Origin: Maritalea mediterranea
Lineage (GTDB): Bacteria > Pseudomonadota > Alphaproteobacteria > Rhizobiales > Devosiaceae
Direction: 5' to 3'
NCBI RefSeq assembly: GCF_021568695.1
Contig: NZ_JAKGTI010000001.1
Location: forward strand, 124,001 to 188,000
Length of the DNA: 64,000 nucleotides
Notes under the pieces: model-generated
Databases searched by the model: none
What the model saw: only the letters and a program-made list of their open reading frames with translations
What the model was told of the DNA's origin: nothing
Part shown: in pieces, positions 1 to 8,955 of the stretch
Layout: the number at the start of each line of letters is the position of its first letter
Numbering within the stretch: position 1 is the stretch's first letter
Position numbers and translations under genes: made by a program

Positions 1-1
1 C

Positions 2-913
2 GTGGTCGATATGCATGCGATCACGGTCTGGCAAGAGCCTGAAGTTTTACGCCATAAAACTCGGGAAATCGCGGCAACCTATATCGCCACGGGCGTCGAC
101 CCGAAAAAGTCCATCATCTTCAATCAAAGCCAGGTGATGCAGCATGCGGAACTGGCTTGGGTGTTCAATTGTGTGGCCCGCATCGGCTGGATGAACCGCA
201 TGACCCAATTTAAGGACAAGGCGGGCAAAAACCGTGAAAATGCGTCCCTGGGCCTTTATGCCTATCCAAGCTTGATGGCGGCGGACATTCTGCTTTATCG
301 CGGCACTCATGTGCCGGTGGGCGATGACCAGAAGCAACATTTGGAGCTGACCCGCGACATCGCGCAAAAATTCAACAATGATTTCAACAAACAGATCATT
401 GAAGAGGGTTTTGAAGATGGACAATTTTTCCCGTTGACCGAGCCGCTGATTTCCGGACCGGCCATGCGGATCATGTCTTTGCGCGACGGCAGCAAGAAAA
501 TGTCAAAGTCTGACCCGTCAGAAATGGCGTGCCTGGGGCTGATGGACAGTGCCGACGACATTGCGAAGAAGCTGCGCAAGGCCAAAACTGATCCGGAACC
601 CCTGCCGTCCGATGTGGATGGCCTGGCCGAGCGTCCTGAAGCGCGCAATCTGGTAGAGATCTATGCGGCACTGGCCAATATCACGTCTCAAGAGGTGCTC
701 AAAGAGTTTGGCGGCCAAGGATTTGGCGCCTTTAAACCAGCCTTGGCAGAATTGGCAGTTGACAAATTGGCGCCGATTTCTGAGGAAACCAAACGCATGT
801 TGGCAGATCCGGCGGAAGTGGACAATATTTTGCGTGACGGGGCTGAACGGGCCCGCGATATCGCGGAAGAAACCATGAAGCATGTGCGTCAAATTGTTGG
901 TTTTGTTAGCTAA
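2..913 (+). CDS. trpS: Tryptophanyl-tRNA synthetase, 5' end missing
   Basis: Class I aminoacyl-tRNA synthetase that charges tRNA-Trp in the cytoplasm. The visible 303 residues hold the MAADILLY and [15 protein letters not shown] signatures (about residues 92-121) and the KMSKS loop at 166-170, which binds ATP during activation. The HIGH-type motif and the first strand of the Rossmann fold are absent because the window begins inside the gene. By comparison with E. coli TrpS about 45 N-terminal residues are missing, so the GTG at position 2 is not a real start. A strong hairpin follows the stop, and a universal stress protein gene lies 57 bp downstream on the same strand. Confidence 0.97.
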   Translation: MVDMHAITVWQEPEVLRHKTREIAATYIATGVDPKKSIIFNQSQVMQHAELAWVFNCVARIGWMNRMTQFKDKAGKNRENASLGLYAYPSLMAADILLYRGTHVPVGDDQKQHLELTRDIAQKFNNDFNKQIIEEGFEDGQFFPLTEPLISGPAMRIMSLRDGSKKMSKSDPSEMACLGLMDSADDIAKKLRKAKTDPEPLPSDVDGLAERPEARNLVEIYAALANITSQEVLKEFGGQGFGAFKPALAELAVDKLAPISEETKRMLADPAEVDNILRDGAERARDIAEETMKHVRQIVGFVS

Positions 914-917
914 AACC

Positions 918-960
918 TGCCACGCCGAAATGCGCTTGGCAAAAGCGCATTTCGGTGGCA
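918..960. other. Strong hairpin between trpS and the usp gene
   Basis: The left arm (918-937) and right arm (943-960) pair over 18 bp with one 2-nt bulge, around a GGCAA loop at 938-942. No T-tract follows, so it does not look like a standard intrinsic terminator. It may act as an RNA-processing or 3'-stabilising stem for trpS or modulate the next gene. Its apex CTTGGCAAAAG is identical to the apex of the hairpin after dnaA at 40238-40272. Confidence 0.7.
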
Positions 961-970
961 GCATGTCGCC

Positions 971-1477
971 ATGAGTGTTGAGCACGAAGATCAAACCGCC
1001 CAGATGCCAGACTTTGGCGGGCGGAAATTTTTAGCCGTTTTGGATGGCACCGAGGAATGCTGGGTGGCCGTTACCTTTGCCGCCTATCGCATGAAGCGCA
1101 CCGGCGGCATTGTGAAATTGCTGGTGGTGATCGAGCCTGACGACTTCCAGCACTGGATCGGTGTGGAAGATGTGATGCGGGCCGAAGCCTATGAGCAGGC
1201 CAATCAATGGCTGGACGAAGCGGAAGCCCTGATTGCCAAGATCGGCAATATCGAAGTGGAGCGCGAAATTCGCGAGGGCCGGACCGCCGACGAAATTGAA
1301 GATTTGATCGGCGAAGATAAAAATATCTCCATTTTGGTGCTGGCCTCTTCGACCTCGACCGATGGACCGGGGCCGCTGGTGAGCACGCTGGCCTCCCGCG
1401 GGGCCAATGCCTTGCCTATTCCCGTGGCCATTGTGCCGGGCATTTTGACCGAAAGCCAGATCGCCGAATTGGCATAA
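971..1477 (+). CDS. Universal stress protein (UspA family)
   Basis: A 168-residue single-domain protein with the UspA alpha/beta layout: an N-terminal strand (KFLAVLDGTEE), a long helical middle, and a C-terminal ILVLASS...PIPVAIVPG pair of strands. Universal stress proteins are small cytoplasmic nucleotide-binding-fold proteins linked to survival under stress. Here the usual G-x2-G-x9-G(S/T) ATP loop is not clear (the region reads STSTDGPGPLVSTLASRG), so ATP binding is uncertain. The gene sits between trpS and nfuA, a position kept in related alphaproteobacteria. The family assignment is firm and the specific role is unknown. Confidence 0.85.
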   Translation: MSVEHEDQTAQMPDFGGRKFLAVLDGTEECWVAVTFAAYRMKRTGGIVKLLVVIEPDDFQHWIGVEDVMRAEAYEQANQWLDEAEALIAKIGNIEVEREIREGRTADEIEDLIGEDKNISILVLASSTSTDGPGPLVSTLASRGANALPIPVAIVPGILTESQIAELA

Positions 1478-1539
1478 TATTCCCGTTCTCACGAAAAATT
1501 TGGTGATTCAGCGCTTGCCTTTGGCGCACAAAAGACTAT

Positions 1540-1556
1540 TTTATAATCATTCTAAA
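1540..1556. promoter_or_regulatory. Irr-box (iron control element)-like palindrome overlapping a -10 TATAAT
   Basis: The sequence TTTATAA-TCA-TTCTAAA is a 17-bp palindrome with one mismatched pair. It differs at one position from the iron control element TTTAGAA-N3-TTCTAAA described for rhizobial Irr. It contains a perfect TATAAT at 1542-1547, a plausible -10 for nfuA, which starts 50 bp downstream. The -35 is poor. An irr gene is present in this window at 25033-25479. Binding is inferred, not shown. Confidence 0.5.
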
Positions 1557-1606
1557 CTGATTTCGGGTGGTCAAATCACCTGAAAAGACAATCGGAGAAA
1601 TCGGTC

Positions 1607-2170
1607 ATGTTTATTCAAACCGAAGCGACGCCCAATCCGCAAACCCTGAAATTCTTGCCCGGCCGCGATGTATTGCCCGGCGAGCCAAAGGACTTTCGCG
1701 ATGAAGAGGCGGCCAAAGCATCTCCATTGGCCAGCGCCCTGTTCACGATTGACGGGGTCACCGGCGTGTTTTTCGGGGCCGACTTTGTGGCGGTCACCAA
1801 AGATGACAGCGACTGGGCCCATCTGAAGCCCGCTATTCTCGGCGCTATCATGGAACATTTTATGTCCAACCAGCCGCTCTTGAGCGATGGGGAAGACCAT
1901 GCGGCCAACGGGCAAGCGGAGGAATTCTTCGAAGAAGAAGACAAGGAAATGGTCGAAGTGATCAAGGAATTGCTCGACACCCGCGTGCGGCCAGCCGTGG
2001 CCATGGATGGCGGCGACATCATCTTTAAGGGCTTCAAGCAGGGCACTGTTTATCTGCATATGCAGGGCGCGTGTTCAGGTTGCCCCTCCTCAACCGCGAC
2101 CTTGAAAAATGGTATCGAGAATTTGCTGCGGCACTTTGTGCCGGGCGTTGAAGACGTGCAGCAAATCTAG
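1607..2170 (+). CDS. nfuA: NfuA/NifU-like Fe-S cluster scaffold protein
   Basis: A 187-residue Fe-S carrier that accepts [4Fe-4S] clusters and passes them to apo-enzymes in the cytoplasm. An N-terminal Nfu_N domain (starts MFIQTEATPNPQTLKF, residues 1-90) is followed by an acidic linker and a C-terminal NifU domain with the cluster-binding CSGC at 156-159. The ATG follows a GGAGAA ribosome site. A 129-bp intergenic region upstream carries an Irr-box-like palindrome over the likely -10, so control by iron is plausible. MiaB, a radical-SAM Fe-S enzyme encoded a few genes downstream, is a possible client. Confidence 0.93.
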   Translation: MFIQTEATPNPQTLKFLPGRDVLPGEPKDFRDEEAAKASPLASALFTIDGVTGVFFGADFVAVTKDDSDWAHLKPAILGAIMEHFMSNQPLLSDGEDHAANGQAEEFFEEEDKEMVEVIKELLDTRVRPAVAMDGGDIIFKGFKQGTVYLHMQGACSGCPSSTATLKNGIENLLRHFVPGVEDVQQI

Positions 2171-2248
2171 CAGCATTTGGGTCAATGGGCGCTTAAGCGC
2201 ATATTTTTGACTTGATTTGTGGGCGGAGAACCGACAAACCATTTGCCT

Positions 2249-2941
2249 ATGGAACATGAGCTTCGCCCCCCACATCCTGTCATCTTGGCGCTGGACACAG
2301 CACATCAATTTTGTCAGGGCGCAATTGTGCGGGCAGATGGTGAATTGCATCAAATTGTCGAGCCGCGTAGCCGGGGCCATGCCGAACGGTTGATCAGTAT
2401 GGTCGACGAGCTTCTGGCGCTGGCGACCCTTTCCATCAAAGAAATTGACCGGTTTGTGGTGACCACAGGACCGGGGTCCTTTACCGGCCTTCGGGTGGGG
2501 CTGGCGGCTATGCGCGGCTTTGGTGTCGCGCTCGATAAGCCCGTGCTTGGGCTGTCTACGCTGGAAGCCATGTCGCTTTCCGCACCGCCACAAACCCCAC
2601 ATAAAGTGCTGTTCGATGCAAGGCGCAACCAGCATTATTGCCAGGCGTTCGCTGCTCCCGGGCAGCCCAGTGGGGCACCGCACTTGCTGGAAAACGAGGA
2701 AATCGAAGCGCATATCAAGCCCGGCGAGCTGGTGTTAGGCACCGGCGCAGAGTTTGCTGCTGACCGATGCGCCGCCAAGCGCGATCTCGACGCGCCGGAC
2801 TGGTTGGATATCGCCCGAATGGCCCGCTATGGTGCGTTGCTCAAACCCGAACACTATGCGCCTGAACCGCTTTATGTGCGCGCAGCAGATGCCAAGCCGC
2901 AAAGCGGCAAAAGCATTGCGCGGGAAGGGCTCGCCCAATGA
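2249..2941 (+). CDS. tsaB: tRNA threonylcarbamoyladenosine biosynthesis protein TsaB
   Basis: About 230 residues of the ASKHA fold. TsaB is the non-catalytic partner of TsaD in making t6A37 on ANN-decoding tRNAs. The N-terminal ILALDTA and the TGPGSFTGLRVGLAA segment are diagnostic. The start is uncertain: the frame extends to a GTG at 2219, with a TTG at 2243 and an ATG at 2249. A GGAG at 2225-2228 is too far from the ATG for comfort, and I chose the ATG because family homology begins just after it. The stop overlaps the rimI start (ATGA), so the two are translationally coupled, as is common for this pair. Confidence 0.92.
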   Translation: MEHELRPPHPVILALDTAHQFCQGAIVRADGELHQIVEPRSRGHAERLISMVDELLALATLSIKEIDRFVVTTGPGSFTGLRVGLAAMRGFGVALDKPVLGLSTLEAMSLSAPPQTPHKVLFDARRNQHYCQAFAAPGQPSGAPHLLENEEIEAHIKPGELVLGTGAEFAADRCAAKRDLDAPDWLDIARMARYGALLKPEHYAPEPLYVRAADAKPQSGKSIAREGLAQ

Positions 2942-3414
2942 AGATCTGGTCGGCACCGTTAGGGCTGCACATTGAAATGGCTGAAAGCCAAGATGCGGAG
3001 CAATTGGCCAAATTGCATGCGGAAGGCTTTTTTCGCGGCTGGTCTGTTCCCGACTTTGTCGCCTATATCAGCAACCGCGACACGCCCATCTATGTCGCCT
3101 GTGACAAGCATCGCAAAATCGCAGGATTTTCCATTTTGCGGCTGCAAAATGATGAATGCGAATTGCTGACGATTGTGGTGGGCAAGCGCTTTCGTGGCAA
3201 AAAGCTGGGCGACGCGCTGATGAAAGCCATGTGGAATGATTTGTTTTATTCTCCCGTCACCAAGATGTTTTTGGAGGTGGACGAGGACAATGAAGCGGCC
3301 AAAAAACTCTATGCACAATATGGCTTTAGCCAGGTGGGTACCCGCCAGGGTTACTATCCGCGCCCCGATGGGCACACAGCGACGGCCCTTGTCATGCGCG
3401 CCGATCTCGGCTAA
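2938..3414 (+). CDS. rimI: Ribosomal protein S18 alanine N-acetyltransferase RimI (GNAT)
   Basis: A 158-residue GNAT-fold enzyme that transfers acetyl from acetyl-CoA to the N-terminal alanine of ribosomal protein S18. The acetyl-CoA loop is seen as VVGKRFRGKKLGDALM (Q/RxxGxG/A type), followed by LEVDEDNEAAKKLYAQYGF, the typical RimI substrate-side motif, and by a YYPRPDG segment. It overlaps tsaB by 4 bp. The TsaB-RimI neighbourhood is conserved in many proteobacteria, which supports RimI over a generic GNAT. Confidence 0.88.
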   Translation: MKIWSAPLGLHIEMAESQDAEQLAKLHAEGFFRGWSVPDFVAYISNRDTPIYVACDKHRKIAGFSILRLQNDECELLTIVVGKRFRGKKLGDALMKAMWNDLFYSPVTKMFLEVDEDNEAAKKLYAQYGFSQVGTRQGYYPRPDGHTATALVMRADLG

Positions 3415-3449
3415 CCCCAAGGGCAACAGGCGGATAAAGGAACGGGTCT

Positions 3450-3905
3450 ATGAGCGACAGTGCTGATGCCAGCCATTTGGAACATATGTGCGAACGCTCC
3501 GGCATGCGCATGACCGAGCAGCGCCGCGTGATCGCGCGGGTGCTGGAAGGCGCCACCGACCATCCCGATGTGGAAGAGCTTTATCGCCGCGCCTCCAAGA
3601 TTGATGAACGCATTTCGCTCTCCACCGTCTATCGCACGGTGAACCTGTTTGAAGAAGCGGGTTTGGTGGCCAAGCATGATTTTAAAGATGGCCGCGCCCG
3701 GTTTGAGCCGATTCCCGACGAGCACCACGATCATTTGATCGATGTGCGCTCCGGCCGCGTGATCGAGTTCCGGAATGAAGAAATTGAAGCCATTCAGGAA
3801 GTGATTGCCCGCAAGCTAGGCTATAAGCTGGTGGACCATCGGCTGGAGCTTTATGCGGTGCCGCTCAACGATTCCGGTTCAACTGAACCGGACGATCAAA
3901 AGTAG
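3450..3905 (+). CDS. fur: Fur-family metalloregulator, Mur-type
   Basis: A 151-residue winged-helix repressor of metal uptake genes. The DNA-binding helix reads SLSTVYRTVNLFEEAGL (about 57-73), and the HHDHLI metal motif is at 92-97. In classic Fur the segment after HHDH carries a CxxC structural-zinc pair; here it reads DVRSGRVIEF with no cysteine. This matches the alphaproteobacterial Mur/Fur branch, which often responds to manganese. An AAGGA ribosome site precedes the ATG. plsC follows 8 bp downstream. Whether it senses Fe or Mn cannot be decided from sequence. Confidence 0.9.
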   Translation: MSDSADASHLEHMCERSGMRMTEQRRVIARVLEGATDHPDVEELYRRASKIDERISLSTVYRTVNLFEEAGLVAKHDFKDGRARFEPIPDEHHDHLIDVRSGRVIEFRNEEIEAIQEVIARKLGYKLVDHRLELYAVPLNDSGSTEPDDQK

Positions 3906-3913
3906 TTTGTCCT

Positions 3914-4720
3914 ATGATCCTGCGTACCCTTATTTTCGCCCTGGTGGTGGTGCCGATCCTGCTGGTGCTCGGCATTGTGCAAAAAATCATTCTTTGGCTG
4001 AAACTGCCTTTCTGGCACGCCGTGCCCATGTTGGCGCACAAAGTGCTGTGCACCTATCTGGGCATTAAAATCACCCAGATCGGTGAACCCGCCAAAGGCA
4101 AGCCGACCTTGCTGCTCTCCAATCATATTTCTTGGATGGACATTCCCGCCATTGGCAGCATTGTGCCCATCAGTTTTGTGGCGAAGGCGGAAGTGGGCCG
4201 TTGGCCCATTGTGCGCACGCTGGCGCGGCTGCAAAAAACCATCTTTGTGGATCGCACCCGCAAAACCGACACTGGTCGGGTGGTGAATGAAATGAGCGCG
4301 CGCATGAATGAGGGGCGCGCCGTGGTGCTGTTTGCTGAAGGCACGTCCGACATTGGCAGCCATGTGCTGCCATTCCGGTCAGCGCTGGTTGGTGCCACGC
4401 AGACGGCGATGAAAGCAGGCGAGGCGTCCGAAATCTATATTCAGCCCATGTGCATTGCGTATACCAAGCTGAACGGCCTGCCGATCTCACGGGCCGAGCG
4501 CACCAAGATCGCCTGGGTCGGCGATATGGGTTTGATGGACAATATGAGCGATATTTTACTCTCGGGCACCAAATCGGTCTCGATCATGTTTGGAGCCCCC
4601 ATGCTGATTGATGGCACGATGGACCGTAAGGCCATCACCAAAAAAGCCCATGATCAGGTCCGCGATATGCTGGTGGCACTGAACCGCGGTTTGCCCCTGC
4701 CGGAGGCACATCAGGCTTAG
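3914..4720 (+). CDS. plsC: 1-acyl-sn-glycerol-3-phosphate acyltransferase
   Basis: A 268-residue membrane-associated acyltransferase making phosphatidic acid from lysophosphatidic acid. It has an N-terminal membrane helix (about residues 4-28), the catalytic HX4D motif NHISWMD with H71 and D76, a FVDR segment near 111-114 and the substrate loop FAEGTSDIG at 140-148, a variant of FPEGTR. It starts 8 bp after fur. The distal part (residues 180-268) is typical of the alphaproteobacterial PlsC group. I see no sign of truncation. Confidence 0.9.
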   Translation: MILRTLIFALVVVPILLVLGIVQKIILWLKLPFWHAVPMLAHKVLCTYLGIKITQIGEPAKGKPTLLLSNHISWMDIPAIGSIVPISFVAKAEVGRWPIVRTLARLQKTIFVDRTRKTDTGRVVNEMSARMNEGRAVVLFAEGTSDIGSHVLPFRSALVGATQTAMKAGEASEIYIQPMCIAYTKLNGLPISRAERTKIAWVGDMGLMDNMSDILLSGTKSVSIMFGAPMLIDGTMDRKAITKKAHDQVRDMLVALNRGLPLPEAHQA

Positions 4721-4735
4721 CCCCTGATCCCTATT

Positions 4736-4748
4736 TGCAACAGTTGCA
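4736..4748. repeat. 13-bp palindrome between plsC and miaB
   Basis: TGCAAC-A-GTTGCA is a perfect odd palindrome lying 86 bp before the miaB start codon. It could be an operator or a small stem. No regulator can be assigned. Confidence 0.35.
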
Positions 4749-4833
4749 GGTTCGGTGGAAATCCGGTGGTTTGCAGCCGCGTCATTTTGGTGTAACAAGT
4801 CGCTCCTGAACTTCTCCAAACTGGTGAATTATT

Positions 4834-6180
4834 GTGTCTGCGATGAAAAAGCTCTTTATCAAAACCTATGGCTGCCAGATGAATGTCTATGACAGTGATC
4901 GCATGAGCGATGCGCTGGCGGCGTCGGGCTATGAGGCCACCACTGAGATCAATGATGCGGATCTCGTGGTGCTCAACACCTGCCATATCCGCGAAAAGGC
5001 TGCGGAAAAGGTCTATTCAGAGCTGGGCCGCTTGCGCATTTTGCGCCAGTCGCAGGAGGCCAAGGGCAAGAAAATGATGATCGGCATTGCCGGCTGTGTG
5101 GCCCAGGCCGAAGGCGAAGAGATTATGCGCCGGGCGCCCGTGGTCGATTTGGTGTTCGGCCCGCAATCCTATCACAAATTGCCAGAACTTGTGGGCCGCG
5201 CCGCCAATGAAAAGGTGGTGGAAACCGACTTTCCGGCCGAAGACAAGTTTGAGCATTTGCCCAAAGCCAGAAAGGAAACCACCATTGCGCGTGGCCTGAC
5301 GTCCTTTTTGACGGTGCAGGAAGGCTGCGACAAATTCTGTTCCTTCTGTGTGGTGCCCTATACCCGCGGTGCGGAAGTGTCGCGCCCGGTGGCGCAAGTG
5401 GTGGCTGAAGCGCAAAATCTGGTCGATGGCGGCGTGAAGGAAATCACCCTGTTGGGCCAGAATGTGAATGCCTATCACGGCCTTGACGAGCAGGGGAACA
5501 GCACCGGCTTGGCCGAGCTGATCTATCGTTTGGCCGATATTAAAGGGCTGGAGCGCCTGCGCTACACCACGTCGCACCCGCGCGATATGGATGATGCGCT
5601 GATCGAAGCCCACCGCGACCTCGACATGCTGATGCCTTATCTGCATTTGCCGGTGCAGGCTGGGTCTGACAAGATTTTGAAAGCCATGAACCGTCAGCAC
5701 ACCGCCAAGGAATATATGGAGCTAATCGAGCGCATCCGCGCCGCGCGGCCTGATCTCGCCCTGTCCGGCGACTTCATTGTTGGCTTCCCTGGTGAGACAG
5801 AAGAAGATTTCGAGGCGACGCTGCAATTGGTCAAGGACGTGCATTATGCGGCGGCTTATTCGTTCAAATATTCCACCCGCCCCGGCACCCCGGGCGCTGA
5901 GATGGACAATCAGGTCCCCGAAGAGGTGAAATATGAGCGTTTGCAGCGGCTGCAGGAACTGCTGAACGCCCAGCAAAAAGAGTTCAATCAGTCTTGTGTA
6001 GGCAAGACCTTCCCGATCCTTTTTGAGAAAAAGGGACGTGATGAGGGGCAGATTGTGGGCCGCTCGCCCTATCTGCAACCGGTGCAAGTTGAAGCAGATT
6101 TGTCTCTAATTGGCACAATTCAGCCGGTTTCGATCTATGATACGGGCAAATTTTCACTATTTGGTAAGATTGTCACATAA
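4834..6180 (+). CDS. miaB: tRNA-2-methylthio-N6-dimethylallyladenosine synthase MiaB
   Basis: A radical-SAM methylthiotransferase that converts i6A37 to ms2i6A37 in tRNAs. It is 448 residues from the GTG; an in-frame ATG at 4843 is an alternative start. The UPF0004 domain carries C14, C50 and C88, ligands of the auxiliary [4Fe-4S] cluster. The radical-SAM motif CDKFCSFC (C165, C169, C172) and the downstream VVPYTRG follow. A TRAM domain ends the protein (about 385-446). All catalytic cysteines are present and the length is normal. phoH follows after 61 bp, the usual MiaB-PhoH-YbeY order. Confidence 0.96.
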   Translation: MSAMKKLFIKTYGCQMNVYDSDRMSDALAASGYEATTEINDADLVVLNTCHIREKAAEKVYSELGRLRILRQSQEAKGKKMMIGIAGCVAQAEGEEIMRRAPVVDLVFGPQSYHKLPELVGRAANEKVVETDFPAEDKFEHLPKARKETTIARGLTSFLTVQEGCDKFCSFCVVPYTRGAEVSRPVAQVVAEAQNLVDGGVKEITLLGQNVNAYHGLDEQGNSTGLAELIYRLADIKGLERLRYTTSHPRDMDDALIEAHRDLDMLMPYLHLPVQAGSDKILKAMNRQHTAKEYMELIERIRAARPDLALSGDFIVGFPGETEEDFEATLQLVKDVHYAAAYSFKYSTRPGTPGAEMDNQVPEEVKYERLQRLQELLNAQQKEFNQSCVGKTFPILFEKKGRDEGQIVGRSPYLQPVQVEADLSLIGTIQPVSIYDTGKFSLFGKIVT

Positions 6181-6241
6181 TAATCCAAATAGATGCGTAT
6201 AATTGGAGTAAGTCATAAACTCGATTCGACAGGAGCGCTGA

Positions 6242-7258
6242 TTGACAAAAACTTGGTCGCCTGAGGGCCAGCAAACCACCACAAATGATGTGGAACTTGC
6301 TTTTGAAGATAACCGGCTGGTGTCCCAGCTTTATGGTGAATTCGACCAAAATCTTGCGCTGATCGAACAAAAACTGGGCATTCAAACCATCTCGCGGGGC
6401 AATCATGTGATTTTGTCCGGCAGCACGGTGGCCGTGGATCAGGCCCGTCGCACCCTCGAAACCCTTTATGAAATGTTGGAAAATGGCCAGGCCGTCACAC
6501 CCGGAGAGGTGGACGGGGTCATCAGAATGATTTTGACAGAAGACAGCCAACTGACCCTGCCCACTTTTGAAAAGCGTGGCCGGGTGCGCATGGCCCAGAT
6601 CGCCACGCGCAAATCCACCATTGTGGCCCGCTCCCCCGCGCAGGACGGCTATATCCGCGCCATGGACCGGCAAGAACTGGTATTTGGCGTCGGTCCTGCA
6701 GGCACCGGCAAAACCTATCTGGCCGTGGCCTATGCAGCGACGCTTTTGGAGCGCGGGGAAATCAACCGCATTATCCTGTCGCGTCCGGCGGTTGAAGCGG
6801 GCGAGCGCCTGGGCTTTTTGCCTGGTGACATGAAGGATAAGGTCGACCCCTATCTGCGTCCACTCTATGATGCGCTTTACGATATGATGCAGCCAGAAAT
6901 TGTTGAGCGCTGTTTGGAAAGCCAGACCATTGAGGTGGCGCCGCTGGCCTTTATGCGTGGGCGCACGCTTTCTAATGCGGTGGTCATTTTGGACGAAGCG
7001 CAAAACACCACCACCCAGCAAATGAAGATGTTTTTGACCCGGTTGGGCGAAAACTCAAAAATGATTGTCACAGGCGATCCGAGCCAAGTGGATTTGCCGC
7101 GCGGTGTACCATCGGGTCTGATCGAGGCGCTGGATTTGCTAGAGGGGGTCAAAGGCATTCAGATCACCCGCTTTACCGATAAAGATGTGGTGCGTCACGC
7201 CTTGGTGTCGCGCATCATCCGTGCCTATGATGGCAAGCCGCAGGAAGATGATGGCTAA
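6242..7258 (+). CDS. ybeZ: PhoH-like ATPase (YbeZ)
   Basis: A 338-residue PhoH-family P-loop ATPase linked with YbeY in rRNA processing. Walker A GPAGTGKT is at 151-158 and the Walker B region VVILDEAQ at 247-254. The start is a TTG: an AGGAG at 6231-6235 sits 6 nt upstream, and there is no better start codon before the homologous region. The N-terminal 60 residues form a small KH-like segment typical of the family. The stop overlaps the ybeY ATG by one base (TAATG), so translation is likely coupled. Confidence 0.94.
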   Translation: MTKTWSPEGQQTTTNDVELAFEDNRLVSQLYGEFDQNLALIEQKLGIQTISRGNHVILSGSTVAVDQARRTLETLYEMLENGQAVTPGEVDGVIRMILTEDSQLTLPTFEKRGRVRMAQIATRKSTIVARSPAQDGYIRAMDRQELVFGVGPAGTGKTYLAVAYAATLLERGEINRIILSRPAVEAGERLGFLPGDMKDKVDPYLRPLYDALYDMMQPEIVERCLESQTIEVAPLAFMRGRTLSNAVVILDEAQNTTTQQMKMFLTRLGENSKMIVTGDPSQVDLPRGVPSGLIEALDLLEGVKGIQITRFTDKDVVRHALVSRIIRAYDGKPQEDDG

Positions 7259-7743
7259 TGGCCGATTACTCCATCGAGATTGATGTGCTGCGCAACGATG
7301 AGCGCTGGCCCGAACATGTGTCAGATGCGGTGGATAAGATCATCGCCACCGTAATGCGCACCCTCGAGCTTGAAGTTGAGGGGCCCGCTGAATTGTCCTT
7401 GCTGCTCACCAATGATGAAGAGCAGCAAAAGCTGAATGAAAGCTGGCGCGCCAAGGACAAAAGCACGAATGTGCTGTCCTTCCCGCAAATTGAGCCGGAT
7501 GAGGCGATTGAAGGCATGTTGGGTGATATTTCTTTTGCCTATGAAACCGTTTATGCCGAGGCGGAAGCGGAACAAAAGCCGTTTGACCATCATTTCGCCC
7601 ATTTGCTCGTGCATGGGTTTCTGCATATTCTGGGGTATGATCATTTAACAGATGACGATGCGGAACATATGGAGGCAGCGGAGCGCAAAATATTGGCGCG
7701 ACTTGACATTGCTGACCCCTATGCCGACATAGTTGACCATTAA
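7258..7743 (+). CDS. ybeY: Endoribonuclease YbeY (16S rRNA 3' maturation)
   Basis: A 161-residue zinc-dependent endoribonuclease involved in 16S rRNA 3'-end maturation and 70S quality control. The metal site HGFLHILGYDH gives H119, H123 and H129 (Hx3Hx5H). Conserved STNVLSFP is at 69-76. It overlaps the stop of the upstream PhoH gene by one base and is followed 59 bp later by a CorC-type gene. This trio is conserved across proteobacteria. No anomaly seen. Confidence 0.96.
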   Translation: MADYSIEIDVLRNDERWPEHVSDAVDKIIATVMRTLELEVEGPAELSLLLTNDEEQQKLNESWRAKDKSTNVLSFPQIEPDEAIEGMLGDISFAYETVYAEAEAEQKPFDHHFAHLLVHGFLHILGYDHLTDDDAEHMEAAERKILARLDIADPYADIVDH

Positions 7744-7802
7744 CGGCCTTTTTTAAAGCCAAGAACACGGAGATAAAACGGTCTGAATACCGACCGATCG
7801 AC

Positions 7803-8921
7803 ATGAACGACAAAGATCAATCTATCGCCGCGGCGGATCGGCCGCATCGCCAATCTGGCGACCAACCTTCCCAGACAGAGGAAGCCCCCCGTTCATTCTG
7901 GGCGCGTTTGCGCGCCAAGCTCACCGGCAAAGCACCGTCCCTGCGCGAGGATTTGCAAGTCGCGCTGGATGACGACAACCACACCGAAGGCGATGGCGCC
8001 TTTTCGGCCGGTGAAAAAGCTCTGATTCAAAATGTGTTGAATTTGGCCCACACCCGCGTGGAAGATGTGATGGTGCCGCGGGCCGATATTGAGGCCTGCG
8101 AAGAAAACGCCTCCATGTCCTCGCTGATTGCGCGCTTCCGCGAAGCGGGCCATTCGCGCTTACCCATATATGGCGACAATCTCGACAATATTATTGGCAT
8201 GATCCACATCAAGGACTTGCTATTGTCGCTGGCTGAGCCGCAAAGCGCCACGGAAAAACCGGATCAACCTGAAAAACTGAAGAGCCCGCTTTTGCGCGCA
8301 CAAATCGCCAAGCAAAGAAAAATGGTGCGTGACGTCTTGTTTGTGCCCCCATCCATGCCAGTGGCCACCCTGTTGCAGCGCATGCAGACCACGCGCGTGC
8401 ACATGGCTATTGTGGTGGACGAATATGGCGGCACCGACGGGCTGGTAACCATCGAAGATTTGCTCGAAGCGGTGGTAGGCGATATTGAAGATGAGCATGA
8501 TGAGGCGGAAGCCAACCAGATCCGCCGGGTCGATGAACACACCATCGTTGCCGATGCCCGGGTTGAACTTGATGATTTGGCCGACGAGCTTGGCCCCAAC
8601 TTTCAACCCGGTGATGCGGCGCAGGATGTGGATACGCTGGGCGGCCTGATCATCAATCTGGTCGATCGGGTGCCGGTACGGGGCGAAGTGATTTCCAAGG
8701 TGCGCGGCTTCGAATTTGAGATCATGCAGGCCGACCCGCGTCGGGTGAAAAAAATCAAGATTAAGCGCCGTCGTCGCGGCCTTCGCGCCCGTGCCCGCGG
8801 CACCGGTTTGGGCGAATTTAGCGGCAGCGGCACCCCGCAACCTATCGAATCGGCTCGTCCGCGCCCCGCTGCTGAGACAGAAAGCAAAAGTGACACCGAA
8901 AAAGCCTCTGCCGCCGGCTGA
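7803..8921 (+). CDS. CorC/HlyC-type CBS-domain protein
   Basis: A 372-residue protein with two CBS motifs (HSRLPIYGDNLDNIIGMIHI near 118-138, and AIVVDEYGGTDGLVTIEDLLEAVVG split over about 200-225) and a C-terminal CorC_HlyC FAD-like domain. Family members regulate Mg2+/Co2+ efflux. It lacks the membrane DUF21 domain, as usual for CorC. The N-terminal 35 residues and the last 70 are low-complexity; the tail is very Arg-rich (KIKIKRRRRGLRARARG), suggesting nucleic-acid or membrane contact. It lies between ybeY and lnt, the same order as in enteric bacteria. The biochemical role is inferred from family. Confidence 0.87.
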   Translation: MNDKDQSIAAADRPHRQSGDQPSQTEEAPRSFWARLRAKLTGKAPSLREDLQVALDDDNHTEGDGAFSAGEKALIQNVLNLAHTRVEDVMVPRADIEACEENASMSSLIARFREAGHSRLPIYGDNLDNIIGMIHIKDLLLSLAEPQSATEKPDQPEKLKSPLLRAQIAKQRKMVRDVLFVPPSMPVATLLQRMQTTRVHMAIVVDEYGGTDGLVTIEDLLEAVVGDIEDEHDEAEANQIRRVDEHTIVADARVELDDLADELGPNFQPGDAAQDVDTLGGLIINLVDRVPVRGEVISKVRGFEFEIMQADPRRVKKIKIKRRRRGLRARARGTGLGEFSGSGTPQPIESARPRPAAETESKSDTEKASAAG

Positions 8922-8955
8922 GCGTTTTCACCATTGAAAAGCCGACCAAATCAGG

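Noticed and set aside
4741-4795. A stretch reading GGTGGAAATCCGGTGG, reminiscent of a cobalamin riboswitch core
   Set aside because: The gap is only 113 bp and lacks the B12-box and surrounding helices, and miaB is not a B12 gene.
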